Source of the DNA: Amoebidium appalachense
Lineage: Eukaryota > Ichthyosporea
Assembly (NCBI GenBank): GCA_963693365.1
Contig: CAVNZM010000016.1
Coordinates: 372,001 to 436,000 of the forward strand
DNA: 64,000 nucleotides
Reading direction: 5' to 3'
The number at the start of each line of letters is the position of its first letter. The first letter of the stretch is position 1. The notes under the pieces are model-generated. The model worked only from the letters and a program-made list of their open reading frames with translations. It made no database searches and was not told where the DNA came from. Shown piece after piece: positions 20,585-28,819 of the stretch. A program made the translations under genes and the position numbers.

Positions 20585-22111
20585 ATGCAGACACACCAAC
20601 AAACTGGACAAGAGACAATGTTTGGCATCGATCAAGAGCGTATCAGAAAGAGAAGCAAAGAGCGCTTTGAAGCATTTGAGTATCTCGGGGCTGATGCCTA
20701 TAAGGGGCTGATGATGAACCCAGCGACCTGCGAATTCAGAGAGTGGGCGAGAGAGGAGGTGGAGGAATTCATAGGCGCCAATGTTGCACACATCAGCGGG
20801 ACAACTCTATTTGTCCTGAAAACATTTGACCATGAGATCAAACAGCATGTTGCAACGATCGTCAGCAAGCAGGAAATCTATGCAACACTTTCACTCTTTT
20901 CATTTCGGCAGCCAAACATGAAGGTTGGAAAACAATGGAAGCCCCAACCTCCAATTAATGGGACAGAAATCTTAAAAACAACCGCAATCCCCATCTACAC
21001 CAAGATCATCTTTGACCCAGCTGATCCTGACCCCAAAACCGGAAAACGAAAGCCAGACAATACCGATTCGGTCTATCGTCCATACAATATCTATCGAGGA
21101 CTCCGTTTCAATTTTGACCCAGAGTACTGTCTGCGTCAAGACCTGACCAGCTCGTTCCACGAGCATGCCAGAAGGGTTCTGTGCAACAACCGGGAAGACG
21201 AGTACAGTTATCTGCGGATGTGGGTTGCCCACCTGTTTCAGTACCCTGGAAGCAAACCAGGTACAGCACTGCTGTTTGTATCTGAACAAGGAACCGGAAA
21301 GAACGTGTGGTGGCAGGCAATCATGGACATCCTTTCACCAGAGTACTACGCCTATGTCATTCACCGGGAGCACATGTCGGGAAAGTTCAACCAGCACATT
21401 GCAAACAAACTTCTTGTGCTGTGCGACGAGGTGACGTGGGGTGGTTCACACGAAACTAACAACTTAATGAAGGCGCGCATTACACAGCCCACCATGATGT
21501 TGGAGAAGAAAGGATGTGATGCAATCAACACCAACTCGTATGAGCGATATGTTGTCTTGTCTAACGAAGATTGGCCTGTACGTGTGGAGACCAGTGATAG
21601 GCGATGGGCATGTTTTGGGGTCAGTCCGGAACGGATTGGTGACCACAAAGACTTCGAGGCCTTTGTGGAGTATCACAGACGTCCTGACGTATTGGCAGCA
21701 ATTTACCACGACTTCATGAACATGCCAGACATCCCCCAAACAATGCCCAGGCCTATGGATAACGACACAAAGATGAACATCAAATCGATTAGCCGGAGCG
21801 ACGAGGCTCAATTTCTCAAGGACCTCATCTCTCACACAAATGGCTGTGAGGAGTTTGACTTCATTTACAGCGGCTGTGCTGTTACCCCTACAGGCCTGTT
21901 TCAGCTGTACCAAGCTTGGCACAAGATCAATGCCCGAGACACAAAACTGCCAAGCAACCGGACTTTTGGGATGGCTATCAGGAAAATTCTGGGCAAGCCG
22001 AAGACTACACTGGAAGCAAACATCTGCAGATGGCCATACCACCCCCCAACCGGTACCAGCGCGAAGGCAGATTGCTATATATTATGCCCAAGAGCCATTG
22101 CTAAGGCTTGA
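20585..22111 (+). CDS. SF3 helicase (D5/virophage-type primase-helicase C-terminal part), copy 1
   Basis: 508 aa. An N-terminal region of about 200 residues ends in FDPADPDPKTG and YNIYRG. The SF3 ATPase core follows: Walker A SEQGTGKN (233-240), Walker B LLVLCDE (about 276-282), motif C SNEDW (about 325-329) and arginine finger SDRRW (about 337). A C-terminal domain (about 405-480) with FLKDL...LFQLYQAW...RTFGMAIRKILG looks like a winged helix and reappears in the nearby nucleases. Helicases of this type start replication in virophages, polinton-like viruses and NCLDVs. No primase catalytic motif is visible. A 507-aa paralogue lies at 43794. The gene is followed by an inverted repeat. Confidence 0.88.
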   Translation: MQTHQQTGQETMFGIDQERIRKRSKERFEAFEYLGADAYKGLMMNPATCEFREWAREEVEEFIGANVAHISGTTLFVLKTFDHEIKQHVATIVSKQEIYATLSLFSFRQPNMKVGKQWKPQPPINGTEILKTTAIPIYTKIIFDPADPDPKTGKRKPDNTDSVYRPYNIYRGLRFNFDPEYCLRQDLTSSFHEHARRVLCNNREDEYSYLRMWVAHLFQYPGSKPGTALLFVSEQGTGKNVWWQAIMDILSPEYYAYVIHREHMSGKFNQHIANKLLVLCDEVTWGGSHETNNLMKARITQPTMMLEKKGCDAINTNSYERYVVLSNEDWPVRVETSDRRWACFGVSPERIGDHKDFEAFVEYHRRPDVLAAIYHDFMNMPDIPQTMPRPMDNDTKMNIKSISRSDEAQFLKDLISHTNGCEEFDFIYSGCAVTPTGLFQLYQAWHKINARDTKLPSNRTFGMAIRKILGKPKTTLEANICRWPYHPPTGTSAKADCYILCPRAIAKA

Positions 22112-22117
22112 ACAATT

Positions 22118-22176
22118 CTCCCGATATCTCCAGATCGATCTCCCGATCGAAATCCAACATCGGGAGATATCGGGAG
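22118..22176. repeat. Inverted repeat after helicase copy 1
   Basis: Arms CTCCCGATATCTCC (22118-22131) and GGAGATATCGGGAG (22163-22176) are exact complements, with another CTCCCGATC between them. Further CGGGAG motifs follow at 22258-22276. It may be a transcription end signal or a binding site for the fingers or helicase. Confidence 0.8.
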
Positions 22177-22424
22177 ATAATGATTGGTTAAAAGTCACGT
22201 AACTTTGCAGTTTTTCTAATTGATTTCTTACTGCTTCTATATAAGGTTATTTTATCGGGAGAATCGGGAGGTCGGGAGAGGGTTTGAGCTAAGGGGAGGT
22301 CAAAAAACGGAGCCATTTGATTGGAGGATAGGGTGTTTTGGGGGTTGCGATAATCGACATCAGAGAACCCCCGATCAGTCCAGATGGTTAATATTTTTTT
22401 TTTATCCAGAGTTTACAGTGAAAC
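22177..22424 (+). promoter_or_regulatory. Conserved leader of the finger gene, copy 1
   Basis: CTATATAAGG (22236) is a TATA-like box. GGGTTTGAGCTAAGGGGAG and GCCATTTGATTGG downstream match GTGGTTTAAGCTATGGGGG and GCCATTTCATTGG in the equivalent place before the 45648 gene. No reading frame of interest. Confidence 0.5.
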
Positions 22425-22895
22425 ATGGAGGCGCAACTAGCCTTTGTGTGTGATTGGGAGACTTGTAAAATGCCTTTTGATAGTAATGCAGCACTCAGGC
22501 GACACACTCTCACACACCTGGGTCACCGTCCTCATGTCTGTTCGTGGCCAGGGTGCATAAGAAGATTTACACAGAAACACTCGTTCGAGGTTCACTATCG
22601 GCTTCACACGGGGGAAGCACCATACCAATGCAGTTGGGATGGGTGTAAAGCTGTGTTTAGATGTAAAAGCCAACTAAAAATGCACCAGTACAAGCACACA
22701 GATGCAAGAGCATTTAAATGCACATGGGATGGTTGTGAAGCCAACTTTAATAGTAAAGACGCACTCGTAGTGCACATGAATCGCCACACTGGAGACCGCC
22801 CATACCAATGTAAGGAACCAGGCTGCCAGGTGTCATATCGCCAGCGAGCCAGTCTCTGGTATCACATCCGAAAACACCATGTCGACATCCAATAA
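22425..22895 (+). CDS. Five-finger C2H2 protein, copy 1
   Basis: 156 aa with five C2H2 fingers of the CxWxGC type (CDWETC, CSWPGC, CSWDGC, CTWDGC, CKEPGC), the order and spacing expected for sequence-specific DNA binding as in TFIIIA/Zic-like fingers. The paralogue at 45648 has the same five fingers in the same order. It lies between helicase and nuclease in both cassettes, so it may guide replication or cleavage at a specific site. Confidence 0.88.
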   Translation: MEAQLAFVCDWETCKMPFDSNAALRRHTLTHLGHRPHVCSWPGCIRRFTQKHSFEVHYRLHTGEAPYQCSWDGCKAVFRCKSQLKMHQYKHTDARAFKCTWDGCEANFNSKDALVVHMNRHTGDRPYQCKEPGCQVSYRQRASLWYHIRKHHVDIQ

Positions 22896-22954
22896 ACGTC
22901 AGAGACGAGCAAGCAGGTCTTGCACTTAGTCTGAAAACAGCTTTCAAAGCTACC

Positions 22955-23045
22955 GCGGCGGGGCATGGGGGGCTGGGGGTGGCTGGGGGTGGCACACTAA
23001 GCATGGGGCCGGGGAGGACGGGGAGGCACGGTGGCTCACCGGCGG
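22955..23045 (+). repeat. G-rich dispersed module
   Basis: GGGGGGCTGGGGGTGGCTGGGGGTGGC followed by GGGGAGG and GGCTCGC motifs. Related modules occur at 23755-23900, 25965-26090, 40918-40945, 41518-41665 and 42190-42430, always between genes of the virus-like block. Four-run G stretches could form quadruplexes. Confidence 0.65.
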
Positions 23046-23083
23046 CTCGCTTGGGCTTGATGTTTTTTTTTCTTTGTGCTTAT

Positions 23084-23746
23084 ATGATGGCCGACTACGA
23101 CGAGGCGTCTGTCAGAGACAGACTAGCACAAATAGAAGGGGGGACTACCGAGGTCTTAACTCCAGCTGGACGAATTGACCTTTTGACGAGCACCGAAATC
23201 ATCGAAGTTAAGCGTGCTTCCAAATGGAAGTCCGCCATTGGGCAGGTGCTATCCTATTGGGGGTTCTATCCTAAACATCGTCCAAGAATTCACCTATTTG
23301 ATACAGCACCGATCGAGGTGTTCAGAGTGGCAGTTGAGACAATGTCTCGTCTGGGTATACGAGTAACAGTCGAGCAGGATGTAATGGAGCTAATGTGGGG
23401 GTCACAGGCTTGCCCTCCAAAGTCTGAGATGCAGCCAGTTGTATGTGATCTTCCTGAGATTACCCTCTGCCGGGAGGACTACGTGCTGTTTCTCAAGAGT
23501 TTGGTTACCGATGGTGATACTCCACACATCAAGGATGGCACTATCACTGATTCCGCCACCCTTCTACCAATTTTCCAGGTCTGGTGCCAGAAAAATGGCA
23601 AAGACCACAGCAAGGCTAGTGTCAACACCATGGGCAGGACTCTCAGGCAGGTGCTCGGAGAGCGTGTGAGTGTTTATGTACCTGGGTCAACCATAGCAAA
23701 AGGATACAGGGTATCCTTTGCAAAAATAAGGGCAATTAGCCAGTGA
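23084..23746 (+). CDS. PD-(D/E)XK-like nuclease with helicase-type C-terminal domain, copy 1
   Basis: 220 aa from ATG 23084; paralogues support this start (M-x-Y-D-E-A). Residues 27-50: GRIDLLTSTEIIEVKRASKW fits the restriction-fold core D...E-x-K. HLFDTA and VEQDVMELMWG follow and are shared by all family members. Residues about 130-200 (FLKSL...IFQVWC...NTMGRTLRQVLG) resemble the C-terminal domain of the SF3 helicases. Family known only from these repeats in my reading. It could act as a nickase or resolvase beside the helicase, an inference from context. Confidence 0.65.
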   Translation: MMADYDEASVRDRLAQIEGGTTEVLTPAGRIDLLTSTEIIEVKRASKWKSAIGQVLSYWGFYPKHRPRIHLFDTAPIEVFRVAVETMSRLGIRVTVEQDVMELMWGSQACPPKSEMQPVVCDLPEITLCREDYVLFLKSLVTDGDTPHIKDGTITDSATLLPIFQVWCQKNGKDHSKASVNTMGRTLRQVLGERVSVYVPGSTIAKGYRVSFAKIRAISQ

Positions 23747-23754
23747 CACTGCGC

Positions 23755-23905
23755 CCGGGGCTTGGGGGGCTGGGAGTGGCAAGTGGGGCACGGAAGGACC
23801 AGGAGGCGGGCGAGGCACGTGCGCTGGGGGGACACAGGAGCCCCCCCCAGCCACCCCCGGCCACCCCCAGCCACCCAGCCCCCCAGGCCCGGATGGGTGG
23901 CAGAT
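23755..23905. repeat. G-rich dispersed module, inverted halves
   Basis: CTTGGGGGGCTGGGAGTGG on the left and CCAGCCACCCCCGGCCACCCCC on the right, so the module can fold on itself. It separates the convergent 23746 and 23923 genes. Confidence 0.65.
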
Positions 23906-23922
23906 ATGGACTGGACCCGGGT

Positions 23923-24834
23923 TTATTGACGTGCCGCGGCGGCCCAGGCAGCAAACGCCGTGCGGCCATCCGCAAGCGCCCGCGCGACCTTCCCGGGGTC
24001 GACGTCCATGGGCGAACCAAACAGCCTCCGCTCCGGAGCGACCACCACGAGGCGATCTCCGAGGCGGGTGCGGAGGTTGGCAAACTCGGTGGCCGCTAGC
24101 TCGGTGCCCGAGTCACGCTGCAGGGCATAGCAGAGCTCCATGCCCGTTCTTGGCACGGATTCTGCGGGGCAGTGCGCCAGCGAGTCGCACAGCACCGTGA
24201 CGTAGATGCCGTCGAACCCGTCTGCGGCGTCCTCGAGTGCTTTGGTGAGGGGCACCAGCTCGGAGACCCCGCCGTCCAGAAACACGGTGCCGCCGTACTC
24301 CACGGGGGGGACCGCGAGCGGAAGGGCCGAAGACGCGCGCATGCCGACCTGGTACTCGGGCCCCGTGAACCACCGCTCCTTCTTGTTGAGGAAGTCCCAG
24401 GCGACGCAGTGGCAGCGCGTGTAGATGTCCGCGTCGATGCCCTCCAGAAGCGCCGCCGCACGCTCCTGCAGGGTGAAGCGGCTGTACGCCGCCCCGTACA
24501 GCATTGACCCCACAACCGTCCTCCAGCTTTTCGGAAGCAGCGCCATTGCGCCACCCCACGGTTCCACGATGTCCTCCACGCACGTCAGCTTCCCCAGCTC
24601 GCGCGCCAGGTCGTCCAGCCGGTCGGCAACCACGAACGGCGCCACCAGCGCGCCGACGGACGTGCCGTACACCCTGTCGACCTCGTACAGCCCCGACGCG
24701 AGCATCCCCTGCATGAACCCGACTTGGAAGCAGCCCTTGACGCCGCCCCCGGGCAGCAGGATCCGCACACGTGTCCTGGCTTGGGAGGGTGTGTCCATGT
24801 TGATGTAGGGCGCGATAAGAGTTGACGGCTTCAT
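23923..24834 (-). CDS. Patatin-like phospholipase
   Basis: 303 aa. LLPGGGVKG (27-34) is the oxyanion-hole glycine motif. GTSVG (57-61) holds the nucleophile Ser59. DGG near residue 186 holds the catalytic Asp of the Ser-Asp dyad. No signal peptide or membrane segment is evident, so a cytosolic lipid acyl hydrolase is likely; patatins are known in bacteria, eukaryotes and some giant viruses. The first ATG (24834) overlaps the stop of the upstream Fic gene as ATGA. MDTPSQ at 24798 is an alternative start. GC content is high (above 60 percent). Confidence 0.88.
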   Translation of the reverse strand: MKPSTLIAPYINMDTPSQARTRVRILLPGGGVKGCFQVGFMQGMLASGLYEVDRVYGTSVGALVAPFVVADRLDDLARELGKLTCVEDIVEPWGGAMALLPKSWRTVVGSMLYGAAYSRFTLQERAAALLEGIDADIYTRCHCVAWDFLNKKERWFTGPEYQVGMRASSALPLAVPPVEYGGTVFLDGGVSELVPLTKALEDAADGFDGIYVTVLCDSLAHCPAESVPRTGMELCYALQRDSGTELAATEFANLRTRLGDRLVVVAPERRLFGSPMDVDPGKVARALADGRTAFAAWAAAARQ

Positions 24835-25628
24835 TCCAAATCCAGGGCGTTGCACACCGAGACCAGGTTTGCCCTTGCGCAGTCCAGCACGAAGGCCGCC
24901 AGCTCGGAGTAGTCGTGGGGGGGCGGCTGGCTCTGCGCGGCCAGCAGCAGCGAGTGGTAGCGCTCGCGGGAGCTGCGATCTGTGTACAACGAGAGGGGAA
25001 CGGCAATATAGGGCGAGAGCAGCACGCTGACCAACAGACGGGCGACGCGCCCGTTGCCGTTGCTGAACGGGTGGATGTAGAGGAACTCCCCGAGGAAACG
25101 GGCGGCGACCTGTATGGCACCGAGAACGTCATTGCAGCCTTGGAGTTCGGTGCGTGTCCTTTCGAACAGACGCTTGAGAGCCTCTTCGATCTTGAACGGT
25201 GCAAGGTACTGATGACTGCAGCCTGCGGGAAGCGCAAAGCGCACCCGATACCGTCCAGCGCTATCGAGCAGCCCGTCCATGACCTTGCGATGGACCTCCC
25301 TAGCGAGCTCCACCGTAAACGTGCCTGGATCAATCCCCTTCCAAACCCACGGTGTGGGGAACAGCTCGCGAACTGCTAAAACGATGTTTTTCAGTTTCTT
25401 CGATGAGCGCGTGTGTTCGGACGTTTCATCGGGGCAGGAGATCAGCCTCTCAATATGTTCGACTGGGACATTTTCGTTTGTTTCCAGTTCCATCAGGTGC
25501 TTGATGTATAACACTAGGTGGTGCGTTGTGTATCCCTGCATGAACAAAGCGCTGCTCTTGTCGTTATCCAAAAACGTGCGCACCAGGTTGAGGCAGTGCA
25601 CAACAGCACCTTCGCTGAGTTGAGACAT
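24831..25628 (-). CDS. Fic-domain protein (AMP-transferase-type)
   Basis: 265 aa from ATG 25628; the longer frame starts with TTG. HPFSNGNGRVAR (186-197) is the complete Fic motif with catalytic His186, so the enzyme is probably active in transferring a nucleotide or phosphate group to a protein hydroxyl. I did not find a clear inhibitory helix motif ([S/T]xxxE[G/N]); the N-terminal part is helical and unassigned. It is directly upstream of patatin in the same orientation, with ATGA overlap. That spacing is bacterial or viral in style rather than host-like. Targets unknown. Confidence 0.88.
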   Translation of the reverse strand: MSQLSEGAVVHCLNLVRTFLDNDKSSALFMQGYTTHHLVLYIKHLMELETNENVPVEHIERLISCPDETSEHTRSSKKLKNIVLAVRELFPTPWVWKGIDPGTFTVELAREVHRKVMDGLLDSAGRYRVRFALPAGCSHQYLAPFKIEEALKRLFERTRTELQGCNDVLGAIQVAARFLGEFLYIHPFSNGNGRVARLLVSVLLSPYIAVPLSLYTDRSSRERYHSLLLAAQSQPPPHDYSELAAFVLDCARANLVSVCNALDLE

Positions 25629-26094
25629 CACGGTGTTGAACCGACAGATAAAGTACCACAAACTATCAAAATCGACCTTTACCTCACACGGCAACAACCC
25701 GGCCCATATCCACCTGCGCGTTCACCACCCTGTTCTCCTGCCCCCCGCCCCCTACCCAGTCCACCGATTTCTCCACAAACCAGAGAGAACACGGCAGTGC
25801 CCATGAACGTTTGGCCCGCATTTTGCTAGAGAACAGCATCGCCGGTCCCCACCATGTCTCCCGGAACCCAAGAGAACACCATGGCATCCCCAACCATGTC
25901 TCCCGGATCCTTGGAGAACAGGTGCCGGGGATGGACCCTGTTCGCCGATTGCTTTTTCCTAGGAGAGGGGCCTGGGGGGCTGGGAGGGGCGCGCAGGACC
26001 ACGGAGCCCGAAAGCCCGACCCAACTGGCGCGGGCGTGGGGGCTCGGGAGGCATGTGAGGCATGCAAGGGCGGGAGACACAGCGGGCTCACGGG
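25629..26094. other. Intergenic with short repeats and G-rich module
   Basis: The phrase ACCATGTCTCCCGGA occurs twice (25852, 25892) with AGAACA next to each. A G-rich module with GAGGCATGTGAGGCATG follows and runs into the gap. No credible gene. Confidence 0.5.
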
Positions 26095-26594
26095 NNNNNN
26101 NNNNNNNNNNNNNNNNNNNNNNNNNNNNNNNNNNNNNNNNNNNNNNNNNNNNNNNNNNNNNNNNNNNNNNNNNNNNNNNNNNNNNNNNNNNNNNNNNNNN
26201 NNNNNNNNNNNNNNNNNNNNNNNNNNNNNNNNNNNNNNNNNNNNNNNNNNNNNNNNNNNNNNNNNNNNNNNNNNNNNNNNNNNNNNNNNNNNNNNNNNNN
26301 NNNNNNNNNNNNNNNNNNNNNNNNNNNNNNNNNNNNNNNNNNNNNNNNNNNNNNNNNNNNNNNNNNNNNNNNNNNNNNNNNNNNNNNNNNNNNNNNNNNN
26401 NNNNNNNNNNNNNNNNNNNNNNNNNNNNNNNNNNNNNNNNNNNNNNNNNNNNNNNNNNNNNNNNNNNNNNNNNNNNNNNNNNNNNNNNNNNNNNNNNNNN
26501 NNNNNNNNNNNNNNNNNNNNNNNNNNNNNNNNNNNNNNNNNNNNNNNNNNNNNNNNNNNNNNNNNNNNNNNNNNNNNNNNNNNNNNNNNNNNNN
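26095..26594. other. Assembly gap of 500 N
   Basis: Exactly 500 unknown bases, probably a scaffold gap of arbitrary length. It truncates the gene to its right. Confidence 0.98.
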
Positions 26595-27007
26595 GTGTGA
26601 GCGCGCCGTTGCTGCGGTTGGTCCCGTTCAGCTGCTCGCGGAACCGGGACATGTCAATGGGCAACTTCCACACGACCTCCTTCGAGTCCTTGTTTATATT
26701 CCCGTCCTTGTCCAAAGTGGGCATGTCCGAAAACACCAGCTCCACAGCCATTGTAGCAGTGGAGTTGTCACTGGCAAATGATTGCAGGGCAGTTTCGATG
26801 GCCGGCGGGAGTTTGTTGTAGATGTCGCCTATCACTTTCTGGTGGCTCGAGATGACGGCGTTGTTTTGGTTCAACAGCTTGGCGATCATATCGGTTACAC
26901 TCTTGATGTCCTGTGTTTGCACGATGCCACTCGGCCCTCCACCCCCCAAACTTCAATTTCGTGAGGATCTCTATAGCCCTGTTAAGATCATCCTGGCTCA
27001 TGCTCAT
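26595..27007 (-). CDS. Unknown protein, partial and frameshifted
   Basis: Reads leftward from ATG 27007 (or 27001) through MSQDDLNRAIEILTKLKF. A one-base shift in a run of six G (plus strand C, 26942-26947) is needed to enter the second frame, which continues (VQTQDIKSVTDMIAKLLNQN...) to the assembly gap. The sequence is helical, with Asn/Gln-rich parts. No family recognised. The shift may be a sequencing error, decay or programmed. Confidence 0.5.
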
Positions 27008-27070
27008 TTGCTCTTGTCCCACATAATGCAGCTTTGGCCACACCCCACCGCATTATTCCCTCGGTCAACA

Positions 27071-27301
27071 ATGTCCGCGCTCGCCAACGTGATGATGTTT
27101 GTCTTCTGGGCGCTCGCCGTCGGCTCCATGGCCGGGTTCATGAGCCTGTACAGCGCCATGACGAAGGAGAAGTGCGTCGAGGCCGCCGTGAAGAACAGGT
27201 ACGAGGCCTCGAACACTGCCGTGATGGTGGCCCTGGTGGTCACCGTGTTTGCGTACCTCATCTACGGCGTGTACGCGTCGGCCTCCTCCGCGCAGGTATA
27301 A
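27071..27301 (+). CDS. Small membrane protein with two TM segments
   Basis: 76 aa. Hydrophobic helices at about 7-27 and 50-70, separated by a charged loop (TKEKCVEAAVKNRYEAS). No signal peptide is needed; a hairpin topology is likely. Its stop overlaps the TATA box of the next gene. It is divergent from the 27007 gene by 63 bp. The TM-loop-TM build resembles the 63486 gene product. A viral envelope or inner-membrane role is inferred only from its neighbours. Confidence 0.6.
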   Translation: MSALANVMMFVFWALAVGSMAGFMSLYSAMTKEKCVEAAVKNRYEASNTAVMVALVVTVFAYLIYGVYASASSAQV

Positions 27302-27304
27302 AGG
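27295..27304 (+). promoter_or_regulatory. TATA box for the 27339 gene
   Basis: GGTATAAAGG, 35 bp before the ATG, overlapping the previous gene's stop codon. Confidence 0.55.
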
Positions 27305-27338
27305 GAGCTCGTCCGCAATTGTTGCGCCCAGTCTCAGT

Positions 27339-27731
27339 ATGGGTGCCGTCGCCTCGCAGCCCATCGTGTGCGCGCCGGTGCAGACCTTCTTCGTCACCAC
27401 GGACGCCGACTGCTCACCCGTCCTCGTCACCAACCGCCTCATGGGCACGCTGACCGTGGACTCGACCCGCGTGACCGTGTGGGCGTCCACGCGCCCGCTC
27501 TACTTTCTGCCCACCACGGGCCTCAAGGCCATGCCCCCGGACCAGTACCTGCCGGCGGCCGTGCAGCACGGCTGCGACGCACTGCTGGCGAACCGGCTGG
27601 TGCTGGGGGGCGACCCCGAGTTGCTGGGGCTTGTGCGCCTGGCCGACATGACGCCGCGCGAGTTCAAGCAGTACCGGCCGATCTTCGTGTCCGGCACAAT
27701 CACCACGTCCGTCACCGTGCCGCAGCTCTAG
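27339..27731 (+). CDS. Predicted N-myristoylated protein, unknown
   Basis: 130 aa starting MGAVASQ, a fit to the N-myristoylation signal G-x3-(S/A)-S after Met removal. The rest is soluble and beta-rich in appearance. Myristoylated proteins are common on inner faces of viral envelopes, and the small membrane protein next door supports this, but function is unknown. The 3' end overlaps the convergent NUDIX gene by 20 bp. Confidence 0.65.
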   Translation: MGAVASQPIVCAPVQTFFVTTDADCSPVLVTNRLMGTLTVDSTRVTVWASTRPLYFLPTTGLKAMPPDQYLPAAVQHGCDALLANRLVLGGDPELLGLVRLADMTPREFKQYRPIFVSGTITTSVTVPQL

Positions 27732-28386
27732 GCGTCATAGTCTCGCACCACGCCAGGTCCTTGAGGAACAGCCCCATGTTGAAGTACTGCACCAGGCTGT
27801 TGAGGCCCGCCAGGAACGGCCGCCGAAACATCGGGTTGCCGGCCATCCCCGGCACCGGGTGGTTCCAGCGCGACTTGAGCGCCACCTCGAACACCTCGTC
27901 CGCGAGGAACCACTGCATGTTGCGCTTCTCCAGGAAGTCGTACTTGACGCGCAGCGTGCCGTCGCGCACCTCCGTCGACCCCGGCAGAGCCAGCTGGCCT
28001 GCCGACAGCGCCTGGCGCGCAGCCCGGAACCGGTGCGGCAGGTGCGGGTCAAATGGGATCTGCACCATATACGTAATAAAGTAGCGGTTCTGACCGGCCG
28101 CTCCCGCAAACCGGAGCACGTACGCCCGGTCCCGCAGGATGCCCTCGAGCATCGGGCGGGGGATCACAGTGTCCAGTGTCTCCTCGTAGAACTCCATGAC
28201 CGTGGTCTCCTCCACGGTCAGGCCCGCCTTGAGCCTCCCGCCAAACACCCCGTACCTCCCGTCACTGTCCTCCTGTCCGAGGAGGAACAGCACGCGGCGG
28301 TCGTGCACGGCGTAGGGCAGCACGCCGGCGCCGATGATGCGACAGTCATCGTCGTGGTAGGGGATGCACATGTCCAGGACTTTCAT
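27712..28386 (-). CDS. NUDIX hydrolase with altered Nudix box
   Basis: 224 aa from ATG 28386. The Nudix box covers residues 50-72 (GRLKAGLTVEETTVMEFYEE). The metal-binding glutamates of REUxEE are present (E65, E68, E69), but canonical E, R and G of the box are replaced (L56, M64, L71). The family hydrolyses nucleoside diphosphates linked to another group, including mRNA caps in poxviruses and other NCLDVs. Substrate cannot be told. The changed box positions leave activity uncertain. Confidence 0.75.
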   Translation of the reverse strand: MKVLDMCIPYHDDDCRIIGAGVLPYAVHDRRVLFLLGQEDSDGRYGVFGGRLKAGLTVEETTVMEFYEETLDTVIPRPMLEGILRDRAYVLRFAGAAGQNRYFITYMVQIPFDPHLPHRFRAARQALSAGQLALPGSTEVRDGTLRVKYDFLEKRNMQWFLADEVFEVALKSRWNHPVPGMAGNPMFRRPFLAGLNSLVQYFNMGLFLKDLAWCETMTPRAAAR

Positions 28387-28819
28387 CAAGTGGAGGGGAG
28401 ATAATCTGGGGTGGGGTCGGTGCCAAACTCACGGGTCAAACAGATTCACCCGCTATTCGATCTGATTGGTCGAAAACGGCCAAGATCGATCGAGCCCGGG
28501 ATTTCACACTCTGACCAATCAGAGCGCGCAGAAATTCAAAGCCAGTGCTCCGATGTTTCAGCCAATCAGAGCGCCCCACATTAGATCACGAGACCCAGCC
28601 AGTCTGTTTCAACTCATTCGCAAATATCTTTATTTATTTTGAGAGTGGCCAGGTGCGCTCCAAATAAAAAAAATGCAATGCAATCCCGTTGGACCAAACT
28701 TTGTAAGGTATTATGCATCCCGGGCCCCGAATTTTACACACCTGGCCAGCCAGATGATATAAAACACACCCGAACCCGCCATCCCCACAGCAGCCCTGCC
28801 AATTGTTGGGGATGACAGG
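28387..28819. promoter_or_regulatory. Intergenic with CCAAT-box cluster
   Basis: CTGATTGGTCGAAA, GACCAATCAGAGCGC and GCCAATCAGAGCGC lie at 28461-28573, with motifs in both orientations. The phrase TTCACCCGCTATTC(G/A)ATCTGATTGGTCGAAA recurs at 47987-48016. GATATAAAAC at 28757 is a TATA-like box without a clear gene after it. No gene seen. Confidence 0.5.

Noticed and set aside
22220-22453. 77-codon frame in the helicase-finger spacer
   Set aside because: The spacer is a conserved leader with TATA box and repeats; the equivalent spacer in the second cassette does not keep this frame.
24113-25333. 406-codon minus-strand frame overlapping patatin and Fic
   Set aside because: Different frame from both motif-bearing proteins; low-complexity Arg/Ser/Ala/Gly composition.
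25684-26949. Long frames crossing the N gap
   Set aside because: The gap has no sequence; only the right part (26595-27007, minus) shows coding character.
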